Below are positions 44,058-54,422 of a stretch of DNA of 64,000 bases, in pieces (position 1 is the first letter of the stretch; each line of letters starts with the position of its first letter). The DNA comes from Alphaproteobacteria bacterium. GTDB taxonomy: Bacteria > Pseudomonadota > Alphaproteobacteria > UBA6615. Below the pieces are notes generated by a model, which saw nothing but the letters and a program-made list of their open reading frames with translations, did no database searches and was not told the DNA's origin. The translations under genes and the position numbers were made by a program. The DNA lies in NCBI GenBank assembly GCA_022449545.1, contig JAKUPN010000001.1, forward strand, positions 62,001 through 126,000, in the 5' to 3' direction.

Positions 44058-45299
44058 ATGGAACATGCATTATTAGATCTGTCAGCTTTACTTCTGACTT
44101 TAGCCTCTATATTTGGCTACATTAATCATATTTGGATCAAGCTTCCGCATACTATAGGAATCTTGGTTATCACACTGTTATTTTCTTTGTCTGTGATAGC
44201 AATTGATCTTATGGTCCCTTCATTAAATTTGGGTGGGATAGTCTCCGGAATAAAATATAATATTAACTTCTCCGATACTTTAATGACAGGATTATTAAGT
44301 TTTTTACTTTTTGCTGGAGCTCTACATGTAGATTTGGAATATTTGGCAAAACAAAAATGGACCATTGGTACGATGGCCAGTGTGGGTGTTATTTTATCCA
44401 CCTTAATTATTGGCTATTTTACTTATTTGCTTTTCAACTTTTTGGGAATTCAGATTCCGCTAGAATACTGCCTTGTGTTTGGCGCCTTAATATCCCCTAC
44501 CGATCCTATTGCTGTTCTTGGAATTATGAAAACTGTAGACGCCCCTAAATCACTTGAAGCAAAAATCTCCGGTGAAAGTTTGTTTAATGATGGCGTCGGA
44601 ATTGTTGTTTTCACAATACTTGCAGCAATTGCTATCTCTAGCGGAAATGAGACTTCATTATCAACGACAAGCATAATTCATTTATTCGTGAGAGAAGCTA
44701 TAGGTGGGATCATACTTGGTTTAGTTACTGGCTTCATTTCATATCGAGCAATAAAATTGATAAATGAATATAATCTTGAGATACTGATTACCCTTGCTCT
44801 AGTAACGCTAACTTATTCTATTGCACTTAACCTCCATGTATCGGGACCTATAGCCGTTGTTGTGGCTGGTATAATGATAGGAAACCAAGGCAAGAAATTT
44901 GCCATGAGTAAAACCACGAGCGATCATCTCTTTAAATTTTGGTCACTAATAGACGAAGTTCTAAATTCTGTTTTATTTTTGATGATTGGATTCGAATTAA
45001 TAGGTATATCATTTACAAAACCAATTTTATTGGCGGTGATTTTCTCAATTCCTATAATGTTAATAGCCCGATTAACCTCAATATCGTTACCTATACTAAT
45101 TTTTTCCCAACCGCGTAATTTTATCCCTCTACTCACTTGGGGCGGCCTAAGAGGGGGTATTTCAGTGGCCTTAGCTCTTTCACTTCCAGACTCCCCTGAA
45201 AAAAATTTCATTCTCGCTATGACATATGGTGTAGTAATTTTCTCAATTGTTTTTCAGGGATTAACTTTTCGACCACTTCTACGACAAATAATTAAATAA
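44058..45299 (+). CDS. CPA1-type (NhaP-like) Na+/H+ antiporter
   Basis: ALISPTDPIAVLGIMK, SGESLFNDGVGIVVF, LTWGGLRGGISVALALSLP. Confidence 0.93.
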   Translation: MEHALLDLSALLLTLASIFGYINHIWIKLPHTIGILVITLLFSLSVIAIDLMVPSLNLGGIVSGIKYNINFSDTLMTGLLSFLLFAGALHVDLEYLAKQKWTIGTMASVGVILSTLIIGYFTYLLFNFLGIQIPLEYCLVFGALISPTDPIAVLGIMKTVDAPKSLEAKISGESLFNDGVGIVVFTILAAIAISSGNETSLSTTSIIHLFVREAIGGIILGLVTGFISYRAIKLINEYNLEILITLALVTLTYSIALNLHVSGPIAVVVAGIMIGNQGKKFAMSKTTSDHLFKFWSLIDEVLNSVLFLMIGFELIGISFTKPILLAVIFSIPIMLIARLTSISLPILIFSQPRNFIPLLTWGGLRGGISVALALSLPDSPEKNFILAMTYGVVIFSIVFQGLTFRPLLRQIIK

Positions 45300-45361
45300 T
45301 CAGCTCTAAAAAATGTTGGAATTTAAATTATTTTGTTTAAAAACTTAAAAGAGATGTCTCC

Positions 45362-46462
45362 ATGAAAATTTCAAAAATAGAAATATTAGCCGCTGATCTT
45401 CCACTTATCCAACCTATAAAAATGTCTGGAGTTGAAATTGGAGTTTCACAAAATGTTTTTGTCCGGATAGAAACAAATAATGGTTTAACTGGATGGGGAG
45501 AAGCTTCATCTTCACCTGAAATGACTGGAGAAACAGTTGAGAGTATGGTCTCTGTTATCAAATATCTTGTCCCTTTTTTAGTCGGAAGAGATCCATCTGC
45601 CTTTAGTGAAAATCTTCTCGAAATGGACCGTAGAGTTTATGGAAATTCTAGCGCTAAAACTGTAATAGAAATGGCCTGCTATGACATTACAGGAAAGTGC
45701 TTCGAAAAATCAGTTGCAGAATTATTGGGTGGCACTAAAAATTATAGAATGCCCGTAGTACAGATGTTGGCGTCTGGTGATTTAAATAATGATTTAGATG
45801 AAGCTCTACATAAAGCAGACCTCGGTTTTTCTGCAATGAAAATAAAGGTCGGCGGAAAACCTCTTTGTGAAGACATAAAACGCACAGAAACAATTAGTAA
45901 AGAGCTAGATGGGAAAGTCCAACTTTCCGCCGACGCTAATCAGGGCTGGGGTCTGGAGAATGGTATTCTATTTGCTGAAGAGGCAAGCGAATTTCTCGAT
46001 TTTTTAGAACAACCAATAATCGGACATGACATTGAGGGCATGGCTAAGATTGCTAAAATTTCAAATTGCAAAATAAGTGCAGATGAAGGCTTACACAGTT
46101 TGGATGACATTAAAACACATCATGCTGCTAGAGCAGCTCATGGTGGCAGTTTGAAAACAATTAAACTAGGGGGAATTACTAGAGCATTTCAAGCAATAGA
46201 ACTTTTCAAAAAACTGGGCATGAGTGTTAATCTTGCGGGAAAAACAGCTGAAACTAGTATTGCAAGCTCAGCGATCTTGCATATAGCAGCTGCGGCACCA
46301 GATCTTTCTTGGGGGGTCAGTCCTACTGCACCCTATCTTAGTACGGATATAGTCAAGAGCCCTATTAAGGTATATGAAGGTCACGCTGATCCTCCAGAGG
46401 GATGGGGCCTTGGAATCGAGGTAGATGAGGACAAACTATCGGTATTAACGCGCACAATTTAG
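45362..46462 (+). CDS. mandelate racemase / muconate lactonizing enzyme (enolase superfamily) protein
   Basis: GWGEASSSPEMTGET; AMKIKVGG; LSADANQGW; DFLEQPI; ISADEGLHS. Confidence 0.9.
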   Translation: MKISKIEILAADLPLIQPIKMSGVEIGVSQNVFVRIETNNGLTGWGEASSSPEMTGETVESMVSVIKYLVPFLVGRDPSAFSENLLEMDRRVYGNSSAKTVIEMACYDITGKCFEKSVAELLGGTKNYRMPVVQMLASGDLNNDLDEALHKADLGFSAMKIKVGGKPLCEDIKRTETISKELDGKVQLSADANQGWGLENGILFAEEASEFLDFLEQPIIGHDIEGMAKIAKISNCKISADEGLHSLDDIKTHHAARAAHGGSLKTIKLGGITRAFQAIELFKKLGMSVNLAGKTAETSIASSAILHIAAAAPDLSWGVSPTAPYLSTDIVKSPIKVYEGHADPPEGWGLGIEVDEDKLSVLTRTI

Positions 46463-46484
46463 TAATATCTTAGGAACATTATCA

Positions 46485-46991
46485 ATGAAAGAGAGTGTTG
46501 AAGAAAACCCTAAAACTCAGGTATCCCCCTTACAGCTTCACAGGGAGTACGTTAATGGAGAGTGGATTGATTATAATGGACATATGAATTTGGCTTATTA
46601 TGTTTTAGCTTTTGATCATGCAACGGATGCTTTCTTCGATCACCTTGGGCTTGGAGTTGATTATCTAAAAAGTAATAATTGCTCTACTTTCACCCTAGAA
46701 GCTCACATAACATATGACAGAGAATTGATGGCAAATGACCCAATGCGTTTTGAAACTCAACTTCTGGATCATGACGCCAAACGAATTCACTACATACACA
46801 TGATGTACCATGAGGAAAAAGGTTATTTAGCTTCAACAAATGAACTGATAAGTTTGCACGTCAATATGACTAAACGTAGATCAACTCCATTACCAAACTC
46901 AGTAACTAAAAAGCTAGAAACAATAATGAAATCACATAAACTACTCCCTCGTCCAAAACAAACAGGTCAGGTGATATCTCTTGCGAAGTAA
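46485..46991 (+). CDS. hotdog-fold acyl-CoA thioesterase
   Basis: EWIDYNGHMNLAYYVLAFDHATDAFFDHLGLGVDYL...TLEAHITYDRELMANDPMRFETQLLDHDAKRIHYIHMMYHEE. Confidence 0.88.
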   Translation: MKESVEENPKTQVSPLQLHREYVNGEWIDYNGHMNLAYYVLAFDHATDAFFDHLGLGVDYLKSNNCSTFTLEAHITYDRELMANDPMRFETQLLDHDAKRIHYIHMMYHEEKGYLASTNELISLHVNMTKRRSTPLPNSVTKKLETIMKSHKLLPRPKQTGQVISLAK

Positions 46992-47547
46992 AATATTATA
47001 TAAAAGAAACAAGACGGCTAAAGCTTCCCGAGTGTTAGGTTCAGTGCGAGAGCTATCGGATAAATGGGGATTAACCGAACAACTGGAGAAAGGAGAGATA
47101 TTAGGGCCTCCGTTTCGTGAAGTATTAGAATGTGCCGTAGAAATAAGCAAACGAGCTAAAATTTTAGCAGGAGCTGCATACAGTCAAGAGCGGCGGATAG
47201 TTCTTAACGTCGCCTTATTAGAAATGGGAAGGGAAAACGATCGCAATGTTACTTTTATGCATGAATGTGCACATATTTTAACTGATTTATTTTATGGACG
47301 CTCTTGTAAACACAACCAGTCATGGCGAGACATAATGCGACTACTAGGTCAAAAACCTGTTGTTAGACATAATCTTTCTTACCTTTCACGTGCTTCACAA
47401 GCGGTTGTGGCTTGGCAATGCAACAACTGCATTAAAAAATACTATTTTGTGAGAAGACCACGCCGTAATCCGTCAAAATGTTTTTGCCAATCTTGTGGCC
47501 CTGAGCTAGGTCATCTTAAAGTTATACCTGTTTCTTCTGACAATTAA
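46981..47547 (+). CDS. SprT-like zinc metalloprotease candidate
   Basis: HExxH in FMHECAHILTDL, distal H in CKHNQSWRDIMRLLG, C-terminal paired cysteines WQCNNCIKKYYFVRRPRRNPSKCFCQSCG; TTG start overlapping the thioesterase. Confidence 0.75.
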   Translation: MRSKILYKRNKTAKASRVLGSVRELSDKWGLTEQLEKGEILGPPFREVLECAVEISKRAKILAGAAYSQERRIVLNVALLEMGRENDRNVTFMHECAHILTDLFYGRSCKHNQSWRDIMRLLGQKPVVRHNLSYLSRASQAVVAWQCNNCIKKYYFVRRPRRNPSKCFCQSCGPELGHLKVIPVSSDN

Positions 47548-47553
47548 AGTTCT

Positions 47554-47997
47554 ATGAATAAAAGTTCACAGACCATCGAAAGAAAGTTTCCCATCGAACT
47601 TAGAATCGTAGTTTGGGAATTTGTAAGAATTATGGTGCAACTTGAAAAATCGACGAAATCTAAAAACCATAAAAATTCTTTATCGATTTACCATGCTTGG
47701 CTACCTGCATGGCACGAAATAGACGATCGTCTAACAGAATCTGGTAAAAAGGATGTGTCAGAATTTTCCGAACTAATGATGGAAAAAGAGGTTTTATTAC
47801 AATGTAGAAGTAATAAACAACTGAATGAATTATATAGAGTACTTGAGAATGTTATAAATCAGCTTAAGGTAGAAACAAGACTAGCCTCTGGAAACGCAGA
47901 AAAATTAACCAGTCTAAGATATGAAAAAAGTGAGCTAGAAACACTTCTAAGAAAAACACGAAGAATGAGAAAGTCGCCGAATAGAAATAAACGTTGA
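47554..47997 (+). CDS. hypothetical protein, basic and helical
   Basis: 147-aa ORF 6 bp downstream of the SprT-like gene; no recognised motif. Confidence 0.6.
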   Translation: MNKSSQTIERKFPIELRIVVWEFVRIMVQLEKSTKSKNHKNSLSIYHAWLPAWHEIDDRLTESGKKDVSEFSELMMEKEVLLQCRSNKQLNELYRVLENVINQLKVETRLASGNAEKLTSLRYEKSELETLLRKTRRMRKSPNRNKR

Positions 47998-48013
47998 CTA
48001 TAAAACAAGCCCC

Positions 48014-48919
48014 TTAAGACTGGTTGGATTCTTCGGGATTTATTCTTATCATCTCTGCAAATATATTAATTGCCTCATCTAAAGTCCTACTTCTATCTGC
48101 ATTTTCAACTGTCTCTATAGCCAATGGTGATTCGGACAATAAACTAAAAATCTCTGCAGCTCCTCGGTGAAAACCTCCGGGAAGTTGAGAAACTTCAAGA
48201 GTATTTCTTATTTCATTCATCTCTCCAATCCAGCGTCTCGCGTCAGTACTTAGCCACGGAATGCGGTTATTCATCCTATTAAAAGCCTCTGGCTGACTTT
48301 CCGAGAACTCAGTCTTTAACTCTTCATAAACGCCTAATTGTTTTCCAGCTAACAAAACTGCCGTATCCAACGTCATTGTTCCTTTAGTTAGAGCCGCGTA
48401 ACACATTTTTAAAGCTGAAGATCGGGCCCAATCCTTACCCAATGATATTATTTTTAGGTTTTCTCCCCCAAGTGGAAGAATCTGCTCAGCATACTTACCA
48501 GAAACATATAACCTAGTAGCTTCTCCCCTTCCTGGTGGTGGCCCAATTATGCCAGCATCAACGTATAAGGCACCTGCAGAACTAATTAATAACCTTATCC
48601 TTTCAGAGGTGGAGGGAGCGATTGCATTACATTCAGCGTAGAGAGGTTCTACCTTCAAATCCTGAATAATTTTCATAACTTCATTAGCAAAAACTTCGGC
48701 CTCACTAGGAGGCATTATCGAAAGTATTAGATCAGATTCATTGACCACCATATGAAGATCTCGTAAGTCTTCAATTCCAGCTTTGAAACAGAGATCACGA
48801 GTCCGATCACTTCGTCCGTTTAAAGATGTAATTACCCTATATTTATTCTTTAATAGTACTTTTCCTATCTCATTACCCATATCGCCAGGGCTCATCAAAC
48901 CAATAGTTTTTATGGCCAC
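48014..48919 (-). CDS. NAD(P)-dependent beta-hydroxyacid dehydrogenase-like protein
   Basis: TIGLMSPGDMGNEIGKVLL Rossmann start, LSIMPPSEA, YVDAGIIGPPPGRG, conserved Lys region ALKMCYAALTKG. Confidence 0.85.
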   Translation of the reverse strand: MAIKTIGLMSPGDMGNEIGKVLLKNKYRVITSLNGRSDRTRDLCFKAGIEDLRDLHMVVNESDLILSIMPPSEAEVFANEVMKIIQDLKVEPLYAECNAIAPSTSERIRLLISSAGALYVDAGIIGPPPGRGEATRLYVSGKYAEQILPLGGENLKIISLGKDWARSSALKMCYAALTKGTMTLDTAVLLAGKQLGVYEELKTEFSESQPEAFNRMNNRIPWLSTDARRWIGEMNEIRNTLEVSQLPGGFHRGAAEIFSLLSESPLAIETVENADRSRTLDEAINIFAEMIRINPEESNQS

Positions 48920-49039
48920 AGAGTTTACCCTCCAAATTGATTTAATAGTAATTATTGATTTTATTGCGCCCTAAGAGTTTACTTGAGTAAATCAGTTATT
49001 CCTACGGTCAGAATAAGAATCTAATTTAGGAAACAGAAA

Positions 49040-49882
49040 ATGAAATCTAATAACCTTGTAAGTCCTGAATGGTTAATGAATAACCTAGAAAATCCAAGCA
49101 TAAGGATACTGGAATTCAATTGGAACGGTACCGATTCATATGATTCGTGGCATATACCAGGCGCACAGGGCTGGTACTGGAAAGACTGGCTTTGGGATGA
49201 AAATATTCGGGATTTTCCAACCCAAGATGATTTTGCCAGAAGGTGTTCCCTTAGCGGAATTGAAAATAAGACCAAAATAGTTTGTTATGGAGATCCTCCT
49301 CAATTTGGAACATACGGCTGGTGGGTTATAAAATTTCTTGGTCATATGGATGTATGTGTGCTGGATGGTGGTCGAGTAAAGTGGGAGAAAATGGGTTTTC
49401 CGAAATCACTTGAGCTCCCTAAGATCACTGGGGCTAATTATTTACCTAATTCCAATCGAAATAATAACATGCGTATTAGACGTGATGAAATTCTGGATAA
49501 AATTGAGGAAATTGATCAAGAAAAAATCATATTACTTGATCATAGGTCAGCGGAAGAATATCGAGGTGAAAGGGTCAATATGTTAGGGGTCCCTGATGTA
49601 GGGGCGGAAAGAGCCGGACGTATACCTGGCGCTAGGCATTTATACTTCGAAAATCTTCTAGATAAAAACATGTGCTTCAAATCTGCTGATGAGTTGTCTA
49701 GCTTGTTTGAGGCAAAAGGCGCTACAGCCGATTCAGAGATTATTTCGTACTGTCGTCTTAGTCATCGAGCTACCCTCGCATTTTTCGCAATGACCGAACT
49801 CTTAGGTTATAAAAATGTAAGAAGTTATGATGGGTCATGGACCGAGTGGGGAAGTCTTGTCGGCGTTCCAATAGAACGTTAG
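49040..49882 (+). CDS. sulfurtransferase (tandem rhodanese domains)
   Basis: VSPEWLMNNLENPSIRILEF...YDSWHIPGAQGW...IISYCRLSHRATLAFFAMTELLGYKNVRSYDGSWTEWGSLVGVPIE. Confidence 0.92.
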   Translation: MKSNNLVSPEWLMNNLENPSIRILEFNWNGTDSYDSWHIPGAQGWYWKDWLWDENIRDFPTQDDFARRCSLSGIENKTKIVCYGDPPQFGTYGWWVIKFLGHMDVCVLDGGRVKWEKMGFPKSLELPKITGANYLPNSNRNNNMRIRRDEILDKIEEIDQEKIILLDHRSAEEYRGERVNMLGVPDVGAERAGRIPGARHLYFENLLDKNMCFKSADELSSLFEAKGATADSEIISYCRLSHRATLAFFAMTELLGYKNVRSYDGSWTEWGSLVGVPIER

Positions 49883-49921
49883 AACAGTATTTATTTTACT
49901 TAAAATTATTCAGGAATTATT

Positions 49922-51100
49922 ATGACTTTAACTGGACCGGGCGTTGAAAAGTTTCCTACTCTTTTTTCATCATATAAATTGAAAAACTTGAATATATCAA
50001 ATCGCTGTATTGTGTCTCCCATGACAAGAACCAGTGCAACTGAGGACGGATTGGTTACTAACCAAATAGCAGACTATTACGCTAGATATGCAAGGAGTGG
50101 TTGGGGACTAATCATTACCGAGGGTACCTATATTGATTTTCGATATAGCCAAGGTTACACATATCAGCCTGGCATAGCTGATGAACGTCAGCAAGAATCG
50201 TGGAGAAAAGTAGTCGAAGCCTCACACGCAGCCGGAACGCCTATTTTTATGCAAATATTTCACTGCGGAGCCATTAACCAAGGTAATTATTGGGTTGAGG
50301 GGTCTATAGCACCATCTGTTGTGAAACCCAAAGGCGAACAAATTCCTCGCTATCGAGGAGCGGCTGGAGGCTTTCAAACACCGAGAGAAATAACAAATGA
50401 AGAAATCGAGACTGTCGTGGAAAGTTTTGGAGAAGCAGCCAAAAGAGCAGATGAAGTAGGTTTCGATGGTATAGAAGTTCATGGGGCAAACGGTTATCTA
50501 CCTGATCAATTTCTAACAAAATACACAAATCAAAGAGAAGATGACTATGGTGGGCCAATAGAAAATCGTATTAAGTTTCATTGTAAAATAATGAACGCTG
50601 TGAGGAGCGCAGTCCCAAACAAACCTGTTGGAGTACGAATTTCTCAAACCAAAGTAAACGACTTTGAGTATAATTGGCCCGGTGGAATATCAGATGCTGA
50701 GGTTATTTTTTCGAAATTGGCAGAAACGGGAATAGACTTTATTGATTGCAGCGCCCACTTGGGCGTTACCCCTATATTTGACACTAAAAATAGTCTTTCG
50801 GGTTTAGCTAAAAAGTATTCGGGTCTTACTGTCATATCTAACGGAAAGCTACAGGATCCAATTGTAGCCGAAAAAGCTTTAATCGAAAGTGAAGGAGATT
50901 TTGTAGCTATAGGCAAAGGTGCTCTCGCTGACTTCGAGTGGCCTCTTAAAATAGCTGCAGAAAACGATCCATTTCCATTTGATCCGGGTATGATAACACC
51001 ATATGCAACTTTGGATTGTAACAAAGATTTTTGGACAAAAAATCCTGATGGAGTATCAAGTGAAATTGTAGAAGCGAGGGATGCTGGTGAGAGGGCATAA
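49922..51100 (+). CDS. NADH:flavin oxidoreductase / Old Yellow Enzyme family protein
   Basis: NRCIVSPMTRTSATEDGLVTNQIADYYARYARSGWGLIITEG; DEVGFDGIEVHGANGYLPDQFLTKYTNQREDDYGG. Confidence 0.94.
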   Translation: MTLTGPGVEKFPTLFSSYKLKNLNISNRCIVSPMTRTSATEDGLVTNQIADYYARYARSGWGLIITEGTYIDFRYSQGYTYQPGIADERQQESWRKVVEASHAAGTPIFMQIFHCGAINQGNYWVEGSIAPSVVKPKGEQIPRYRGAAGGFQTPREITNEEIETVVESFGEAAKRADEVGFDGIEVHGANGYLPDQFLTKYTNQREDDYGGPIENRIKFHCKIMNAVRSAVPNKPVGVRISQTKVNDFEYNWPGGISDAEVIFSKLAETGIDFIDCSAHLGVTPIFDTKNSLSGLAKKYSGLTVISNGKLQDPIVAEKALIESEGDFVAIGKGALADFEWPLKIAAENDPFPFDPGMITPYATLDCNKDFWTKNPDGVSSEIVEARDAGERA

Positions 51101-51109
51101 ATATCGTCT

Positions 51110-52648
51110 TTACTTTCCCGATTTCATAGCTAAACCTATAATAATTGATAAAGAACAAACTATAAAAAGAACAATAAAAGTATCCTTAAAACCGAACATG
51201 TTTGACTGTACGTTAATAACTTTTTCTAAGTACTGAAGCGCCATTGGCGCCTGATCTAAAACAGGTAAACCAGCGTGAGAAAGCAGATTCTTAACTTTTT
51301 CCAATAGGTCCAAAGTTTGGGGGTTTCCTGCATTTTGCAATGGAGTCAACATTTCACTAAAAAATTGTGTTCTTCTCTCTAAAAAGACAGCAAAGAGATT
51401 TACTCCAAAAGCCCCTCCAAGTTGGCGCATACAATTTACTGTTCCAGAGGCTTGAGCAACCATATCTGCTGAAACTGGTCTAAGTGCACCAACGCTCACT
51501 GCTGGAAAAACAAATGTATTGCCTATACGACCGATTAAAACCCACAAAGTCAGCAGCCAAAAACTTGTGTTCAAATCAGCAAAAGATGTCAAAAGGGCAG
51601 AAACAGCTATTAAAGCCATACCTATTGAAGACAAGAAAGCGATAGACACTTTATCGCTTAAATAACCTCCTAGAGGGAAAAGAAACACCAAAAGCACCTG
51701 CGGAAATAAGATCAAACCGGCTTGAGTAGCTGATAGCCCTTGAACAGTTTGCACAAATAGTGGAACCATATAAGTGGTAACAAAGATAGATAGGCCAAAG
51801 ACAAAACTAACAATAGCTGCCGAAGCAAATCGTAGGTTTAAAAAAAGCCTTAATTCTATTAAAGGGTCGTTTACCTTTAACTCCCAAAAAATAAAAAACA
51901 CAGAAGCAAAAATTGATGTCCAGAAGAGAAGTATAACTTCAAGAGAGCTCCAACCTAACCTCTGACCATTTACAAAAGCCGTTAGAAAACCAACTGTTAC
52001 TATCAACATTAGTATAAAACCGAGCCAATCAAACTTTGGGATTTTTATTGATCGGTCTCGACCAGGAAGGGTAAAAGGCGAAAGCAACAAGCCGATTAAA
52101 GCAAAAGGAAGGGCAACGTAAAAGGTATGACGCCAGCCATAAAAATCTACAACAATTCCGCCAAAAAGGGGAGCAACAGCGGGAGCAAGAACTGTTCCCA
52201 TGGCGAATAGTCCCATCGCTTTACCGCGTTGCTCGGGAGGAAATACTCTGAACATTGCCAACATTGAAATTGGTTGAACTATTCCAGCAGCGGCACCTTG
52301 TAAAACTCTAGAAAGAATCAAAATATCTTGGTTCGGAGATATGGCACCCAGTAATGACGCAAAAACAAATAATGTAAGTACCAATATAAATGTTAGCCTC
52401 AATCCTATTGCTTTATCTAACCAATCAATCATGAGCATTGTTGAGGTCATAGCTGCAAGAAAGGCTGTTGACATCCATTGGGCTGTTATTTGTCCCATAC
52501 CGAAGTAACCCATGATGTCAGGAATAGCAGTGTTAATTACGGTAATTGCCAGCGTAACCGCTACTCCAGATGCAATGGCGGTGATAGAGACCAGCCACCT
52601 TTGCAAGTGACTATTATGCTCTGACATTGAGCTAACCGTCGTCAGCAT
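51110..52648 (-). CDS. DHA2-family MFS multidrug transporter (EmrB-like)
   Basis: AVTLAITVINTAIPDIMGYFGMGQITAQWMSTAFLAAM; about 14 hydrophobic segments; next to an EmrA-like gene. Confidence 0.92.
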   Translation of the reverse strand: MLTTVSSMSEHNSHLQRWLVSITAIASGVAVTLAITVINTAIPDIMGYFGMGQITAQWMSTAFLAAMTSTMLMIDWLDKAIGLRLTFILVLTLFVFASLLGAISPNQDILILSRVLQGAAAGIVQPISMLAMFRVFPPEQRGKAMGLFAMGTVLAPAVAPLFGGIVVDFYGWRHTFYVALPFALIGLLLSPFTLPGRDRSIKIPKFDWLGFILMLIVTVGFLTAFVNGQRLGWSSLEVILLFWTSIFASVFFIFWELKVNDPLIELRLFLNLRFASAAIVSFVFGLSIFVTTYMVPLFVQTVQGLSATQAGLILFPQVLLVFLFPLGGYLSDKVSIAFLSSIGMALIAVSALLTSFADLNTSFWLLTLWVLIGRIGNTFVFPAVSVGALRPVSADMVAQASGTVNCMRQLGGAFGVNLFAVFLERRTQFFSEMLTPLQNAGNPQTLDLLEKVKNLLSHAGLPVLDQAPMALQYLEKVINVQSNMFGFKDTFIVLFIVCSLSIIIGLAMKSGK

Positions 52649-53801
52649 CGATCTCTATATTTAATTCAACCATCATACCAGGCCGCAGATGATTGCTTCT
52701 TTGCTTAATTTCAATACGGACAGGAATACGCTGAGTAACTTTTGTAAAGTTTCCACTAGGATTGGGAGCAGGCAATAATGCAAACTGGCTGGTAGTAGCA
52801 TCTCCGATTCTAACTAATTTTCCGGAATATATTTGATTCGGATAAGCGTCCACCTGAACCGAAACCAATTGTCCAATCTTTAGATTGCGCAATCTGGTTT
52901 CTTTAATATTAGCTTCAATCCATACGTAACTGGGGTCGTGCATCAGGAAAAGTCTCTGCCCCGATTGAGCCATTTCACCCGACGATATAAAACTCTTATC
53001 AATAACTCCGTCAATCGGGCTAAATATATTAGTCTTATCTATCTGTATTTTCTTACCATCAATTTTTGCAACGAGATGTGCCTTCTGAGCCATATGTCTA
53101 GATAGCTCATGTTGCAAAACATCGATTTCATCACGTGTAATTTTTGCTGACCTCAGAGCGGCTTCTGCTACCTTGACCTTAGCAGCAGCTTTTCTCGCCT
53201 CTTGATTTTTCATTTCTACTCTAGTTTTAAGAAAACGCCATTTTTTTATGGAAATAACGCCCCTATCTTTCAAAGAATCAGCCCGATAAAAATCATCTTT
53301 AGCCAATTTAATATTTAACTGACGAGCTGAAAATTCAGCTTTAGCCGCAGCAAGTTCCGATTTTCTTTCAACTACCAAAGCTGCTGTTCTACGATCTAAC
53401 ATCTTTATCTGAGACTCAATTTGACGAATTTGTGCTAGTTTTCCATCCACTAGAAAATTGAGTTCTCTCAATTCTATTATCGCTTCCCGATCATCAATTT
53501 TAAGCAAAAGGTCTCCAGGCCTAACTTTATCCCCCTCTTTAACATTTACGCTAATAATATTGCCTGCTGCACGAGAGCTGATAGTTTTCATCTCGGTGTC
53601 AATCCGAGCGTCAACCACATGAATATTATTTATTTGATCGAGGTACCAGCTTACAGCTCCCGCAGCTGCAGCAAGGATTAACAAAAGAGTTAAACCAGCT
53701 TTAAGGTAGAATTTACTCCCCAAAGATCTCGTCTTTGGTTTTATGTTGGGATTAGTATCAGAATTATTGGAGAGTTCGCTATTGGGCATCGGTTCAACCA
53801 A
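52632..53801 (-). CDS. HlyD/EmrA-family membrane fusion protein
   Basis: N-terminal TM, INVKEGDKVRPGDLLLKIDDREA biotinyl-lipoyl motif, IFSPIDGVIDKSFISSGEMAQ; overlaps the EmrB-like gene by 17 bp. Confidence 0.92.
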   Translation of the reverse strand: MVEPMPNSELSNNSDTNPNIKPKTRSLGSKFYLKAGLTLLLILAAAAGAVSWYLDQINNIHVVDARIDTEMKTISSRAAGNIISVNVKEGDKVRPGDLLLKIDDREAIIELRELNFLVDGKLAQIRQIESQIKMLDRRTAALVVERKSELAAAKAEFSARQLNIKLAKDDFYRADSLKDRGVISIKKWRFLKTRVEMKNQEARKAAAKVKVAEAALRSAKITRDEIDVLQHELSRHMAQKAHLVAKIDGKKIQIDKTNIFSPIDGVIDKSFISSGEMAQSGQRLFLMHDPSYVWIEANIKETRLRNLKIGQLVSVQVDAYPNQIYSGKLVRIGDATTSQFALLPAPNPSGNFTKVTQRIPVRIEIKQRSNHLRPGMMVELNIEIDADDG

Positions 53802-53811
53802 GATTGTAAGG

Positions 53812-54270
53812 TTAATTAACCTTCTTATATGAAGAAACCTTAAGACCTATATGCTTAAAAACATTTAAGCAGACGCTGATTTCTTCTTTGGTAAGGTCGC
53901 TAAGAAACTCATCTCTAAAATCATTAATCGTTGTTTTAATCTCTTCTACTAATGGTCGACCTTTCTCAGTAATTGATATAACTTTTCGTCTTCGGTCACT
54001 TTTAGATTCACGTCGCTCAATAAGGCTCATACTCTCTAAAGCATCGAGTAAACGGACTAACGTTGGTCCCTCAATACCCATACTTAAAGCAAGATCTTTT
54101 TGAGAAAGCTCTTCACTGCTTCGAGAAATATAATAGAGTGTTAACCACCGCGACTGAGTCATTCCTACAGACATCAGATGTTTGTCCACAAGGCTTCTCC
54201 AAGACCAGTAAAGTCTCGCAAGCTCAATATTAAAATTTTCTTTTTCTTCTGCATTAATAGTCATCGACAT
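53812..54270 (-). CDS. MarR-family transcriptional regulator
   Basis: MTQSRWLTLYYISRSSEELSQKDLALSMGIEGPTLVRLLDALESMSLIERRESKSDRRRKVISITEKG. Confidence 0.94.
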   Translation of the reverse strand: MSMTINAEEKENFNIELARLYWSWRSLVDKHLMSVGMTQSRWLTLYYISRSSEELSQKDLALSMGIEGPTLVRLLDALESMSLIERRESKSDRRRKVISITEKGRPLVEEIKTTINDFRDEFLSDLTKEEISVCLNVFKHIGLKVSSYKKVN

Positions 54271-54422
54271 ATACTTAGCATACTATTAGTTAGTATACTA
54301 TCCTAATCTACATTTATTCTCTTTTGGTATGATTATTGCAATTTAGTAGCTTTAAATTCCGTATCTTTGTCTCTATTGTTCAGGTAATAATCTCTATAAA
54401 TAATTCAAAGGGAGTTCCAAGA

